64,000 bases of DNA from Saprospira grandis str. Lewin (GCF_000250635.1 NC_016940.1:4278501-4342500); one strand, 5' to 3'; shown: positions 32,097 to 41,028, counted from the stretch's first letter. Notes: a model not told the origin generated them from the letters alone. Program-made: numbers and translations.

Positions 32097-32296
32097 AAAT
32101 GATTTGAGATGAGGGTGGAAAACTAGTTGGGCCAAAGTTGGGGACCATTTTAGAGAACAAGTAGAACTAAAAACAGTTCTTTGGCAACCAAAGCACAAAG
32201 AAAATGAAAAAAGCCCTATTTTTTTATGCTAAAATTTATAATTTCGACGGCTTTTCCCCTTTTCCCATTCAAAAACAGCCTTAACCCCTTGAGCCT

Positions 32297-33142
32297 ATGC
32301 AGATAATAGCCGATAGTGGATCGACAAAAACAGATTGGTATTTTTTGGCCCAAGATGGCCAGTATAAACAGATGCAGGGCATGGGCATGAACCCCGTTAG
32401 TTATAGCCAAGCCCAACTAGAACAAAGCCTAGCGCCCATTGTTTTGGCTCAAAAAGGCCAGCCCATCTCTGCCATTCATTTTTATGGGGCGGGTTGCAGA
32501 GCCCATGAAGCCGCTAATAAAATGCAAAAAATTCTGGGGCAGGCTTTTCCACAAGCCAAAGAAATAGAAGTAAAATCAGACCTTTGGGCCACAATTAGAG
32601 CCTTCAATAAGCCGCCAAAGGTTGGTTTTTATTGTATTTTAGGCACCGGCAGCAATGCCTGCTTTTTTGATGGCGAAACCATCCAACAACTGCGGCCCTC
32701 TTTGGGCTATTTGTTGGGGGATGAAGGCAGCGCTAATGCCCTAGGGAAACAGCTCATTAAAGACTACTTTTATAAAAAGATGCCCGCTGATTTGGCCCAA
32801 GCCTTTGCGCAGGACTTCCCCCTGCTTCAGGCGCCCAACTTTATTGCCCAACTCTATGCGCAAGAGCGACCCAATGCCTTTTTGGGGCAGTTTTCTCGAT
32901 TCTTATCTTCCTATAGAGAGAATATTTATGTAGAAAAGACCTTAAATTCTCATTTTTCGGACTTTATCTGCCAGCAGCTACTTATATTTGAGGCCGCAAA
33001 AAACGCCCCCCTCTATTTTACAGGCAGTATTGCCGCGGTTTTTGCAGAGGAACTGCAAGCAGCCCTTGCTGCTGCCCAATTATCCAAAGCCAGCATATTA
33101 GCCAATCCACTACCTCAACTTCTCCATTATCATTTGACCTAA
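32297..33142 (+). CDS. N-acetylglucosamine kinase-like protein (BadF/BadG ATPase family)
   Basis: The 281-residue ASKHA-fold kinase has a phosphate-1 motif (IIADSGSTKTDWYFL) at the N-terminus. A phosphate-2-like motif (YCILGTGSNACFFDG) and SLGYLLGDEGSANALGKQLI follow, with PLYFTGSIAAVFAEEL as the adenosine motif. This is the arrangement of Bacteroidota GlcNAc kinases, which phosphorylate amino sugars recycled from peptidoglycan or chitin. It is cytoplasmic. The Lrp-type regulator gene follows after 10 bp. Confidence 0.85.
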   Translation: MQIIADSGSTKTDWYFLAQDGQYKQMQGMGMNPVSYSQAQLEQSLAPIVLAQKGQPISAIHFYGAGCRAHEAANKMQKILGQAFPQAKEIEVKSDLWATIRAFNKPPKVGFYCILGTGSNACFFDGETIQQLRPSLGYLLGDEGSANALGKQLIKDYFYKKMPADLAQAFAQDFPLLQAPNFIAQLYAQERPNAFLGQFSRFLSSYRENIYVEKTLNSHFSDFICQQLLIFEAAKNAPLYFTGSIAAVFAEELQAALAAAQLSKASILANPLPQLLHYHLT

Positions 33143-33152
33143 AGTACTACAG

Positions 33153-33635
33153 ATGCAGGGAAAGAAAGAAAACATTGATGAAACGGACCGAAAGATCCTC
33201 AACATTTTACTCAAAGACGCCAATACTTCTTATGTAGATATTGCCAAGCGGATACATGTATCTCCGGGCACCGTTCATGTTCGCATGAAGCGCCTGGTCC
33301 GTATTGGATTGGTCAAAAAGGCTTTTTTAAATGTAGACTACAATAAATTGGGCTACGATATTTGTGCTTTCTTAGGCATTCATCTAGAAAACAGCTCTTT
33401 TTATAGCCAGGTGATTGATGCCCTCTACCATATCCCCGAGGTGGTCAATGCGCATTACACTACAGGAAATTATAGCATTTTTGTTCGCATTATCTGTAGA
33501 GATACTGAGCATTTGCGAGAGGTCTTACACGAAAAGATTCAGGAAATAGACGGGGTGCAACGCACCGAAACCTTTATTTCCTTAGAAGAGAGCATCCATC
33601 GCACCATTTCCCTAGAAAGCAGGGAGGAGGTTTAG
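33153..33635 (+). CDS. Lrp/AsnC-family transcriptional regulator
   Basis: The 160-residue protein has an N-terminal winged HTH (IDETDRKILNILLKDANTSY, VDIAKRIHVSPGTVHVRMKR). A C-terminal RAM ligand/oligomerisation domain follows (CAFLGIHLENSSFYSQVIDA, VVNAHYTTGNYSIFVRIIC). Members bind DNA as octamers and respond to amino acids; the effector here is unknown. It is probably co-transcribed with the kinase upstream, and its stop overlaps the convergent thioesterase stop by 4 bp. Confidence 0.92.
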   Translation: MQGKKENIDETDRKILNILLKDANTSYVDIAKRIHVSPGTVHVRMKRLVRIGLVKKAFLNVDYNKLGYDICAFLGIHLENSSFYSQVIDALYHIPEVVNAHYTTGNYSIFVRIICRDTEHLREVLHEKIQEIDGVQRTETFISLEESIHRTISLESREEV

Positions 33636-34123
33636 GCTCCGGTTTGTTCTTTTACATAGGGCGACATTTCTTCCTGAATGCGCTGTCTATGTTCCATAAG
33701 GCGCTTGGCATAGTCCTCAAGCGCCTTATCTTTTTCTGTTTTGGGGGTCCATTTGGGCACCGCTACGGTTTTGCCATTTTCGTCTACGGCCACAAAAATA
33801 ATAATACAATGCGTAGTCTTTTTCCAGTCGCCCTCTCGCAGGTCTCTAGAATAGACATCTACGGCAATATGCATAGAGCTACTGCCCGTATAAATTACCT
33901 TGGCCTCTAGACGGACCCTTTGCCCAATCTGAATGGGCCGATAAAACTGAATCCCCCCCACATAGACGGTTACACAATAATGCCCGCTCCAACTAGCGGC
34001 ACAGGCATAACTCACTTGGTCAATCCATTTCATGACGGCACCACCATGCACCTTGCCTCCAAAATTTACATCGGTAGGTTCGGCCAAAAAAGTAAAGGTG
34101 GTTTTTCTTTCGTTTGTTGGCAT
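33632..34123 (-). CDS. Acyl-CoA thioesterase, hotdog fold (YciA/BACH type)
   Basis: The 163-residue protein has the family signature FLAEPTDVNFGGKVHGGAVM, then KWIDQVSYACAASWSGHYCV. The catalytic Asp/Asn is in the D-x-N/G-G-x-V-x-G-G pattern. RPIQIGQRVRLEAKVIYTGS and a C-terminal WTPKTEKDKALEDYAKR linker follow. It hydrolyses acyl-CoA in the cytoplasm. Its end overlaps the convergent Lrp gene by 4 bp with no room for a terminator. Confidence 0.88.
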   Translation of the reverse strand: MPTNERKTTFTFLAEPTDVNFGGKVHGGAVMKWIDQVSYACAASWSGHYCVTVYVGGIQFYRPIQIGQRVRLEAKVIYTGSSSMHIAVDVYSRDLREGDWKKTTHCIIIFVAVDENGKTVAVPKWTPKTEKDKALEDYAKRLMEHRQRIQEEMSPYVKEQTGA

Positions 34124-34145
34124 ATTTTTCTGTTCTAAAGATAAT

Positions 34146-34290
34146 TTGGGGCTGCCCCTCGCCTATCGGCTCGGGTCGGGCTGTGTCGCAGCTCGCAGGT
34201 CTGCTCGGCCCTGCGGGCTTTTTCGCTGCGCTTCAAAAGCCCTGGGTCTGGCCCTTTGGGCCACTGCTGTCCATCCCTCAGCCGAATAGC
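34146..34290 (-). repeat. Family-1 repeat, copy 11 (orientation B)
   Basis: The copy opens TTGGGGCTGCCCC and contains GCTGTGTCGCAGCTCGCAGG, TCTGCTCGGCCCTGCGGGC, a GGGCTTTT...AAAAGCCC hairpin and GGTCTGGCCC-TTT-GGGCCACTGC. The last stem differs from other copies but is still complementary. It starts 22 bp from the thioesterase start. Confidence 0.88.
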
Positions 34291-34316
34291 GCCTGGCTGT
34301 TGGGCCAAAAAGTTAA

Positions 34317-34814
34317 TTAATTGAGCTCGCTCCATTCGGTCCCCGGAATCTCTCCGGCAAAAACAAGGCGGTTTTCATGCAACCAAGCCCGAACTTTAAA
34401 GCCTTGGCGAGAATCAAAAAGCCATTCGCTGCCGTTATTACTATTGGGTTGGCCCAAAAGGCGCTCGGCTTCTTCTTTCATATAGTTTTTGTCTTGGTAC
34501 TCGACCAAAATTTCATAGAGCGGCTGCGGCGAATCGCTATCAATATAATAAAAGACTCTTTTGATGCTATCTCGGCCAATTTCTTCATAAAACTCTTTGC
34601 GGAAAGAAAGGGCATCTTGCACATAATTGATCGGCGCCATTTTGGGCCGTTTAGTCTGCAATTCTTGCAAGCTCATATTGAGCACAATATTGCCCAGCTC
34701 GGCAGGCAGATAAAAATTGGGCCTTTTTTGCTCTACTGTGACCGGCTGGGGCTTTTTGCAAGCCGTAAGGCTAAAGAGCAGAAAGAGAAAGAAAAAAAGG
34801 CTGATATTTCGCAT
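34317..34814 (-). CDS. Putative lipoprotein of unknown function
   Basis: The 165-residue protein begins MRNISLFFFLFLLFSLTACK, a lipoprotein signal with C19. The mature part (LGNIVLNMSLQELQTKRPKM, YYIDSDSPQPLYEILVEYQD, RLLGQPNSNNGSEWLF) resembles the 'SmpA/OmlA-like' alternation of a helix pair and sheet. The similarity is weak and I would not assign it. No clear partner gene. Confidence 0.75.
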   Translation of the reverse strand: MRNISLFFFLFLLFSLTACKKPQPVTVEQKRPNFYLPAELGNIVLNMSLQELQTKRPKMAPINYVQDALSFRKEFYEEIGRDSIKRVFYYIDSDSPQPLYEILVEYQDKNYMKEEAERLLGQPNSNNGSEWLFDSRQGFKVRAWLHENRLVFAGEIPGTEWSELN

Positions 34815-35040
34815 AACTGGCAGGTTTTATATAACAAATGTCACTAATAAGAAAATTGAAAAAAACTATCTTTATTGAGAGCAAAAAAAGATTGTGAAAT
34901 GCTTATTCCACCGACTATATTTGCCCTTGTCAGGGGCCGAAAGATAGGGAATTTTGTCCATTGTTTCACAAGATAAAATAAAAGCTCAGACAAGAAGCGC
35001 TATCCCAAAGCCCAGCCGCAAATGCCCCGAAGGCGCAAAA
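34815..35040. other. Divergent intergenic stretch, no gene seen
   Basis: AT-rich DNA between the 34814 start and repeat copy 12. No convincing ORF, RNA gene or repeat was seen. It presumably holds the promoter of the minus-strand lipoprotein gene. Confidence 0.5.
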
Positions 35041-35190
35041 CGGCCCAGCGCTGCGCAGCCGTGGCCCGAAGGGCCAGACCCAGTTTTTTTGAGCAAAGCG
35101 AAAAAAAACGCAGGGCCGAGCAGACCTGCGAGCGGCGAAGCATAGCGGCGGCCGACCTAGGCGAAGCCTAGCCGGCCGCGGGCCCAAAAA
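35041..35190 (+). repeat. Family-1 repeat, copy 12 (orientation A)
   Basis: The order is CGGCCCAGCGCTGCGCAGCC, GTGGCCC-GAA-GGGCCAGACC, a T7/A8 hairpin with GAGCAAAGCGA, GCAGGGCCGAGCAGACCTGC, GGCGAAGCATAGCGGCGGCC and CTAGGC-GAA-GCCTAG. It ends CCGCGGGCCCAAAA. It is very close to copies 5 and 8. Confidence 0.9.
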
Positions 35191-35254
35191 AAAGAAAATT
35201 ATGGTTCTTCTATAAAAGCACCTACATTTAATCACTTACTTAATTTATCGACTT

Positions 35255-36013
35255 ATGTTTAATCTACTATCTAAATTTAGCCTAGCAATTGCTGCTTTTG
35301 CCTTGGTTTTTTCTATGGGATCTTGTAAAAAAGATGAAGAGGATACGGCCACAGATACAGACCTCAGCATGCATTTGCACTACAAAGTAGGTACAGAAGA
35401 CTTTGCCTACGACCAAGTATATACCATTGATGGTGTAGCCGTGAAGTTCACTTTGGCCCAGTTCTATGTTTCTGGAATCAATATTATGAATGATGATGGC
35501 GAGATGCACAGCTTTGATGATCTTTTCCTTTTGGCCAAGCCCAGCCAGATGGACTATGCCCTAGGAACTGTACCCGCTAGCTTTGGCGACCATCTACACA
35601 TGCTCAACTTTAATGTTGGGGTAGACTCTGTAACCAACAGCCAAACTGAGGCTGATTTTACTAGCCGTGACGCCAATGATCCTTTGGCTGCGCAAAACCC
35701 AGGAATGCACTGGAGCTGGAACTCTGGGTACATCTTTGTTAAAATTGAAGGCGAAGTGGACACAGATGGTGACGGTACTCCTGATACCGCTGCTAACTGG
35801 CATATTGGTAAAAATAGCTTGCTCCGTGAGGTTTCTTTGATGGCTCATCAGGATATGGAAGACGAAACCGCTACCGTTGAGGTAGAGTTGGATTTGGCTA
35901 CCGTATTGACCAATACAGACCTAGCTAATGACTACAGCACACACACCATGAACAACATGCCTTTGGCTACTAAAGTGGCTGACAACATGGTTACCGCCTT
36001 TGGTGTAGAATAA
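35255..36013 (+). CDS. MbnP-family lipoprotein, putative copper-site protein
   Basis: The 252-residue protein has a lipoprotein signal (MFNLLSKFSLAIAAFALVFS, MGSC with C24). An MbnP-like domain follows: LSMHLHYKVGTEDF (H40, H42), YTIDGVAVKFTLAQFYVSGI, FGDHLHMLNFNVGVDSV, MHWSWNSGYIFVKIEGE (W153, W155) and ANWHIG. In the characterised MbnP, a tryptophan is oxidised to kynurenine by the di-haem enzyme MbnH and the protein binds copper. A di-haem peroxidase gene lies one gene downstream, supporting the assignment. The calcium-like DTDGDGTPD loop is at about 169-177. Confidence 0.85.
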   Translation: MFNLLSKFSLAIAAFALVFSMGSCKKDEEDTATDTDLSMHLHYKVGTEDFAYDQVYTIDGVAVKFTLAQFYVSGINIMNDDGEMHSFDDLFLLAKPSQMDYALGTVPASFGDHLHMLNFNVGVDSVTNSQTEADFTSRDANDPLAAQNPGMHWSWNSGYIFVKIEGEVDTDGDGTPDTAANWHIGKNSLLREVSLMAHQDMEDETATVEVELDLATVLTNTDLANDYSTHTMNNMPLATKVADNMVTAFGVE

Positions 36014-36063
36014 TTGGATGCTATTCGTTTGATGATAGACTGAGGTTGTACTTTAGTCATCTG

Positions 36064-36097
36064 GCCAGAGCGGGCGTTGGCCTGTTCTGGCTTTTTT
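36064..36097 (+). terminator. Hairpin terminator after the MbnP-like gene
   Basis: GCCAGAGC pairs with GTTCTGGC (one G-T), with an inner GGGC/GCCT pairing, followed by TTTTTT. It may reduce read-through so that the MbnP-like gene is expressed more than the following genes. Confidence 0.7.
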
Positions 36098-36109
36098 AAT
36101 TTTAGAACT

Positions 36110-36394
36110 ATGACCTATTTATTGTTAGCACTTTTTGCTGTTGCCCTTTATGCGGGAACGGCTATTGGAACAAAGATTTTATTTTTGCTTTTAGAGAAAG
36201 AAGCCCCCTTGCCGGCCAGTTCTTTTTGGCTGATTCATTTCTTGATGCTCGCCTTTTCTTCTTGGGCTATTTATGCCGTCAATAGTGGGCAATCTTATGA
36301 ATTGGCCCTAGGATTTTTGGGCCTCTCTATAGCGGTTTTTATGGGCCAACTGCTCAAAATTCGCCAAATTTTACTTCAACTGGCTAAAAAATAA
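36110..36394 (+). CDS. Small membrane protein between the MbnP- and MbnH-like genes
   Basis: The 94-residue protein starts MTYLLLALFAVALYAGTAIG. Three or so hydrophobic helices are visible (1-25, 38-58 including FWLIHFLMLAFSSWAIYAV, and 64-85). No family is recognised. It is 4 bp upstream of the di-haem peroxidase gene and certainly co-transcribed with it. A role in haem or redox delivery is only a context-based guess. Confidence 0.7.
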   Translation: MTYLLLALFAVALYAGTAIGTKILFLLLEKEAPLPASSFWLIHFLMLAFSSWAIYAVNSGQSYELALGFLGLSIAVFMGQLLKIRQILLQLAKK

Positions 36395-36398
36395 GCCT

Positions 36399-37391
36399 AT
36401 GCGATACCTCCCCCTCTTATTCCTGAGCCTACTGCTGCTGAGCAGCTGCCAAAAAGAAGAAAAAAGCTATGCCCTAGATCTGCCGCCCGGTTTTCCAGAG
36501 GTAGATCTGCCTGAGGATAATCTGCCCACCCCCTTGAGGGTAGAATTGGGCAAGCGGCTATTTTTTGACCCCATTTTGTCTAGAGATTCTAGCATTTCTT
36601 GTGGCTCTTGCCACTTTAGAAGATTGGGCTTTGCCGACGATAAGGTAATTTCGCCAGGTATAGAGGGGCGCTTGGGCTTTCGCAATGCGCCTATTTTGAC
36701 CAACCTCATTTATCGAGAAAACTTTTTCTTTGATGGGGGTGTCCCCAACCTAGAGCTACAAGTGGTGGCCCCTGTAGAAGATGAAAACGAGATGGATTTT
36801 CATTTGGGAGGCGTAGTGGAGCGGCTCGCTCGACATCCTGAATATGCCGCACTTTTAGAAAAGGCTTATCCAGGCAAACCCCTTACTTTTGCCTTTACCC
36901 GTGCTATTGCCAGCTACGAAAGGACATTACTCACTGGCCAATCTGCCTTTGATCGCTACTATTATCAGGGCGATAGCAATGCCTTGGACAGCCAAGAAAA
37001 AAGAGGTTGGCAGCTTTTTCAGGACAAAGGCTGTAGAGACTGCCATAGCGGCCCCAACTTCTCCAATGAAGAATTTATCAATATTGGCCTTTATGCCGAT
37101 TATGACTACAATGGGGACTCCGGCCGCCGAAGAGTGACCGCCTTAGATAGCGATATTGGCAAATTTAAGGTCCCTAGTCTTCGCAATATTGCCCTTACGG
37201 CCCCCTATATGCACGATGGCAGCATGCAAAGCCTTGAGGAAGTGGTGGATTTCTTTGCCTCTGGCGGAGAAGCCCACTTTAATAAAAGTCCCCAAATGCA
37301 GGCCTTTGCGCTATCGGCCCAAGAAAAAGCCGATTTAATCGCCTTTTTGGAAAGCTTGACCGATTGGGAGTTTGTGCAGGGAACAGACTAA
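36399..37391 (+). CDS. Di-haem cytochrome c peroxidase / MauG-MbnH-like lipoprotein
   Basis: The 330-residue protein has a lipoprotein signal (MRYLPLLFLSLLLLSSC, C17) and two covalent haem c sites, CGSCH (68-72) and CRDCH (212-216). The CCP/MauG landmarks ELGKRLFFDPILSRDSSISC, RLGFRNAPILTNLIYRENFF, FDGG and TAPYMHDGSMQSLEEVVDFF are present. Relatives either reduce peroxide or, like MauG and MbnH, oxidise residues in a partner protein. The neighbouring MbnP-like gene favours the second role. Both the periplasmic location and the lipid anchor are predicted. Confidence 0.9.
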   Translation: MRYLPLLFLSLLLLSSCQKEEKSYALDLPPGFPEVDLPEDNLPTPLRVELGKRLFFDPILSRDSSISCGSCHFRRLGFADDKVISPGIEGRLGFRNAPILTNLIYRENFFFDGGVPNLELQVVAPVEDENEMDFHLGGVVERLARHPEYAALLEKAYPGKPLTFAFTRAIASYERTLLTGQSAFDRYYYQGDSNALDSQEKRGWQLFQDKGCRDCHSGPNFSNEEFINIGLYADYDYNGDSGRRRVTALDSDIGKFKVPSLRNIALTAPYMHDGSMQSLEEVVDFFASGGEAHFNKSPQMQAFALSAQEKADLIAFLESLTDWEFVQGTD

Positions 37392-37395
37392 AAGA

Positions 37396-37430
37396 AAAAG
37401 GGCCGAAAACCTATGGTTTTCGGCCCTTTG
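37396..37430. terminator. Bidirectional terminator
   Basis: AAAGGGCCGAAAACC-TAT-GGTTTTCGGCCCTTT forms a long perfect stem between the convergent stops at 37391 and 37436. Confidence 0.85.
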
Positions 37431-37435
37431 CTTAT

Positions 37436-38227
37436 TTAAATCTTTAGATCTTGCTCTCTGAGCACATAGCTAATTTTGCCCTTTTCCTCATCGATATCCA
37501 AGAAAAAGACGCCCTTATCATAAAGTTCATCTAGGCGGTCTTGGGCTTCGTCTAAACTGCTTTTGGTAGTTAAGCAAAGCTGGCTGGCAGTTAATTTTCC
37601 GCCATGCTCTACCGCCAGCTTAAGCAAGCTGGCATCATCTAGTTCTATGCGTTCTGCTTCTACCTCTTTGGCCAATTTAAAATTGCCTTTTAGCTCTTGC
37701 TCCTTAAAGGTATAATAGCGCTGAAAATGGCCATCATAATAGCTTTTTAGAAAGTCTGCTTTTAGCCATTCTTTAAGCAACTTGCGGGCTTCATAGAGCT
37801 CGAGATCAAAAACCCAAACCAATTCGGCCACATTGATTTCTCGGCCAGTGTGCAAGGGCCGAAAAGCCTCTAACAACTCCTTAGGCGATTTATTGGCCGT
37901 AGATAAGGGGCGGTCCAACTGCGGCAAATTGGCCTTCAATTGATACAAGACCTTATCCGAGCCATCATAAAGGCTCCGAAAAGCGGATAGGTTCATCCAG
38001 GCTTGCATGCGCAAACTCAAGTCCGCAGAGGTCAGAGAGGACATCGTTTGAAGCTGAGGAATGCTCAATACATAATTGTTCATGGCAAAAGCCGCTAGCA
38101 ACTCTCTATCCGACAATTTACTGAGCGATCGCTTTCTTGTGCGATTATAATAGCGCAGTAAAATATGAATGGAGAAAAAAGTAGTGACTACCATGACGGT
38201 AATTAAAATGACGGCTAGTCTTCCCAT
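37436..38227 (-). CDS. Membrane-anchored protein with winged-helix-like domains, co-transcribed with uvrD
   Basis: The 263-residue protein has one N-terminal helix (MGRLAVILITVMVVTTFFSI) and a basic RTRKRSLSK stretch on its cytoplasmic side. Helical segments follow. The C-terminal part, DASLLKLAVEHGGKLTASQL followed by DEAQDRLDELYDKGVFFLD, reads like a winged helix (helix, recognition helix, wing KGKISYVLRE). A second such unit may lie at about 125-180. The start overlaps the helicase stop (TAATG). The family is not recognised. Confidence 0.75.
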   Translation of the reverse strand: MGRLAVILITVMVVTTFFSIHILLRYYNRTRKRSLSKLSDRELLAAFAMNNYVLSIPQLQTMSSLTSADLSLRMQAWMNLSAFRSLYDGSDKVLYQLKANLPQLDRPLSTANKSPKELLEAFRPLHTGREINVAELVWVFDLELYEARKLLKEWLKADFLKSYYDGHFQRYYTFKEQELKGNFKLAKEVEAERIELDDASLLKLAVEHGGKLTASQLCLTTKSSLDEAQDRLDELYDKGVFFLDIDEEKGKISYVLREQDLKI

Positions 38228-40506
38228 TAGTCTATAATCATAAGTTTGGCGTATTTAAGCATAATGCGCTTTTCGCCAATTCGTTCACCAAATAAGATCG
38301 TGGCCACTTTTTTGTCGCCTCCATCTACTGCTATAATTTTGCCCTTGCCAAAGCGCTCATGCATGACTTTTACACCAGGAAGAAGCTTTTGTACTGGGCT
38401 GGGCCGAAAATCTTTGATTTTCGGCAGTTCGCTCTTGCGCAATTGTCGACCAGAATTGGCCATTGGGCGGCTATTTTGATAGCGCTTCACCCCCGAAACC
38501 GTAGCCCGATTCCCCATCGGTTGGGCCAAAGCTAAACAAGAAGGCGAAATCTCCTCCAAAAAGCGGCTAGAATTATTATACTGCATTTTCCCAAAACGGT
38601 AGCGACTAGAGGCATAAGATAGCGTCAGGTACTGCTCTGCCCGAGTAATGGCCACATAAAATAAGCGGCGCTCTTCATCGGTGGCCGAGCGGCTATCTTT
38701 GGCCTTAAGGGCCATGGTAGAGGGAAACAAATTCTCTTCTAGACCTACAATAAATACAGCGGGAAACTCTAGTCCCTTAGCGGCATGTACGGACATCAAC
38801 TTGACGCGATCGTTTTCATTGGCATCATTGTCAAAATCAGTAATTAGGGCAATATTTTGTAGGTAGCTGGTCAAACTTTTGTCCAATACATCATCAAGCA
38901 GCTCATCCACCTCATCCTCTTCTACAAAAGACTTGATGCCGTCTAAAAGCTCCTGAACATTATCTACCCGAGCTTTTCCTTCTGCCGTTTTATCCTTTTT
39001 GAGCTGATCGTTAATGCCGGTCATCCGCACCACTCTTTTGGCCAACTCATAGGCATCATCATCTTTGGCCCAACGCTGAAAGGTTTCGATCATGGCCACA
39101 AATTCTACCATAGAGCGGCCAGCACGGCCCCCAACGCCTAACTGAGGCGCCGCCTTCAAAGCCTCCCAAAGGCCCAAACCTCTTTCGGCCGCAGCATTTC
39201 GGAGTTTGGTCAAACTCGTATCGCCAATACCTCTTGTTGGATAATTGACAATTCTGGCCAAAGCTTCCTCATCCTTGGGGTTAATGATGGTCCGCAAATA
39301 AGAAAGGGTATCCTTCACCTCCTTGCGCTCATAAAACGACATGCCTCCATAGACCTTATAGGCCAAACGCTTGTTTTTCAGGGCTTCTTCAAACACCCTC
39401 GACTGTGCATTAACCCGATACAAAATCGCAAAGTCTTCATTCTTCAGATGCAGACGATTTTTCATCTCCACAATAGATTCGGCCACCAAACGCGCCTCTT
39501 CCTTATCCGTTACGGCCCGCATCACCTTAATCTGCTCACCCGTTCCCTTATCCGTAAAAATTTTCTTCCGAATCTGCTTGCTGTTATAGGCAATCACATC
39601 ATTGGCCGCCTGCACAATATAGTTGGTCGAGCGGTAGTTTTGCTCCAACTTATAGACGACTAGTTCGGGATAATCTCGCTCAAAATCCAAAATGTTCTGA
39701 ATGGTCGCTCCCCGAAAAGCATAAATCGACTGCGCATCATCGCCTACCACACAAATATTTCTGGGACTGCCCGGATAATTCACCAGCAACTGGATAATCC
39801 CATACTGCAAAGAGTTGGTATCCTGAAACTCATCCACCAAAACGTATTTAAACTTTTTGCGGTATTTTTCTACCACATTGTCGGGGTTCAAGTCCAACAA
39901 TCGGTGCATCTGATACAATAAATCATCAAAATCCATGGCGCCAGATTGGGCGCATTTCTTTACATAAAGGTCATAGATTTTATAGACATAAGGCATTTTG
40001 GCCGACTTATCCTGCATGATTCTGTCTGGATCGGTCGCATAAGCCTGTGGCGAAACCAATTGGTTTTTAGCCATAGAAATCCGACTATATACTTTATTGG
40101 CCGCATATACTTTGGGGTCCAATCCCTGGGCCTTAATAATAGCCGTAATGGCACTTTTGGCATCCGAAGCGTCATAAATCGAAAAATTGGAGGGAAAACC
40201 AATTTTCTCGGCCTCCGAACGCAGAATCCGAGCAAAAATCGAGTGGAACGTCCCGGCCCAAATCTGATTGGCCTTATCTCCCACTACTCCAGCAATCCGC
40301 TCTTTCATTTCTCGCGCCGCCTTATTGGTAAAGGTCAGGGCCAAAATTTCCCAAGGCGGAATCCCCGTTTTAACCAAATGCGCAATGCGATAGGTCAATA
40401 CCCGCGTTTTTCCCGAGCCCGGGCCAGCAATCACTAGCAAAGGGCCGTTAATATGCGTGACCGCCTTATATTGTATATCGTTTAATCCTGATAAATAATC
40501 ACTCAT
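38227..40506 (-). CDS. uvrD: UvrD/PcrA-type superfamily 1 DNA helicase
   Basis: The 759-residue ATP-dependent 3'-5' helicase has a Q motif (LNDIQYKAVTH) and Walker A (AGPGSGKTR, 28-34). Motif Ia is ALTFTNKAAREMKERI. YVLVDEFQDTNSLQY is Walker B, VVGDDAQSIYAFRGA is motif III and LEQNYRSTNYI is motif IV. VKLMSVHAAKGLEFPAVFI is motif V and FYVAITRAEQYLTL is motif VI. The C-terminus has the PcrA-like KVMHERFGKGKIIAVDG Tudor-like domain, which in PcrA contacts RNA polymerase. It serves in nucleotide excision and mismatch repair and replication-conflict resolution. Confidence 0.95.
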   Translation of the reverse strand: MSDYLSGLNDIQYKAVTHINGPLLVIAGPGSGKTRVLTYRIAHLVKTGIPPWEILALTFTNKAAREMKERIAGVVGDKANQIWAGTFHSIFARILRSEAEKIGFPSNFSIYDASDAKSAITAIIKAQGLDPKVYAANKVYSRISMAKNQLVSPQAYATDPDRIMQDKSAKMPYVYKIYDLYVKKCAQSGAMDFDDLLYQMHRLLDLNPDNVVEKYRKKFKYVLVDEFQDTNSLQYGIIQLLVNYPGSPRNICVVGDDAQSIYAFRGATIQNILDFERDYPELVVYKLEQNYRSTNYIVQAANDVIAYNSKQIRKKIFTDKGTGEQIKVMRAVTDKEEARLVAESIVEMKNRLHLKNEDFAILYRVNAQSRVFEEALKNKRLAYKVYGGMSFYERKEVKDTLSYLRTIINPKDEEALARIVNYPTRGIGDTSLTKLRNAAAERGLGLWEALKAAPQLGVGGRAGRSMVEFVAMIETFQRWAKDDDAYELAKRVVRMTGINDQLKKDKTAEGKARVDNVQELLDGIKSFVEEDEVDELLDDVLDKSLTSYLQNIALITDFDNDANENDRVKLMSVHAAKGLEFPAVFIVGLEENLFPSTMALKAKDSRSATDEERRLFYVAITRAEQYLTLSYASSRYRFGKMQYNNSSRFLEEISPSCLALAQPMGNRATVSGVKRYQNSRPMANSGRQLRKSELPKIKDFRPSPVQKLLPGVKVMHERFGKGKIIAVDGGDKKVATILFGERIGEKRIMLKYAKLMIID

Positions 40507-40559
40507 TTTTTTCTTTCTTCTCGGTTTGCAAAAACAATCTGCTCCTCAAATGTCTGTTA

Positions 40560-40848
40560 TTTTTTGGGGCGTTACTCCTTTCAGTCGTCGAACCGCGGCT
40601 TGCAGCCTTGTTGTCTGCCTGCGGCAGGCGGTTACTCCCTTTGGTCGTCGAAGACGGTCTAAAGACCTTGTTGTCGTTGCGCAGCTCTCTGCTGTTTTGG
40701 GGCCTCCGCCTCGCTTCGCTCGCCGGCGCTACGTTTCGCAGCTCGCTATTCGCTCGGCCCTTCAGCCCTTTGGGCTTCGGTCTGGCCTAACGGCCACTGC
40801 TGCACATCGCTAGGCCTGCGGCTCGCTGCGCTCGCCTGTCCGCCGCAA
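40560..40848 (-). repeat. Family-1 repeat, copy 13, long form (orientation B)
   Basis: Two TTTA-type modules occur in series. The first is GTTACTCCTTTCAGTCGTCG with a variable stem; the second is GGTTACTCCCTTTGGTCGTC with GGTC-TAAA-GACC and TTGTTGTCGTTGC. The core half follows: GGGGCCTCCGCCTCGCTTCG, GCGCTACGTTTCGCAGCTCG, TCGGCCCTTC, AGCCC-TTT-GGGCT, GGTCTGGCC-TAA-CGGCCACTGC, CATCGCTAGGCC and GGCTCGCTGCGCTCGCC. This is the most complete B copy. Confidence 0.92.
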
Positions 40849-41028
40849 TTGGTCCAAGCCTTGATAGAGATGAACCATCAAGGGCTAAAACTGTTTGCAT
40901 AGACAGAATCAGCGCAAAGCTGGCCCAAAATTACGACCAATCCAATAAAAAAGCGACCCTAAAGGAAGCTACTTCCAAAAAAAAATATGGATCGCCTCAT
41001 TCAAAAAAACTAGGATTTGCCAATATAT

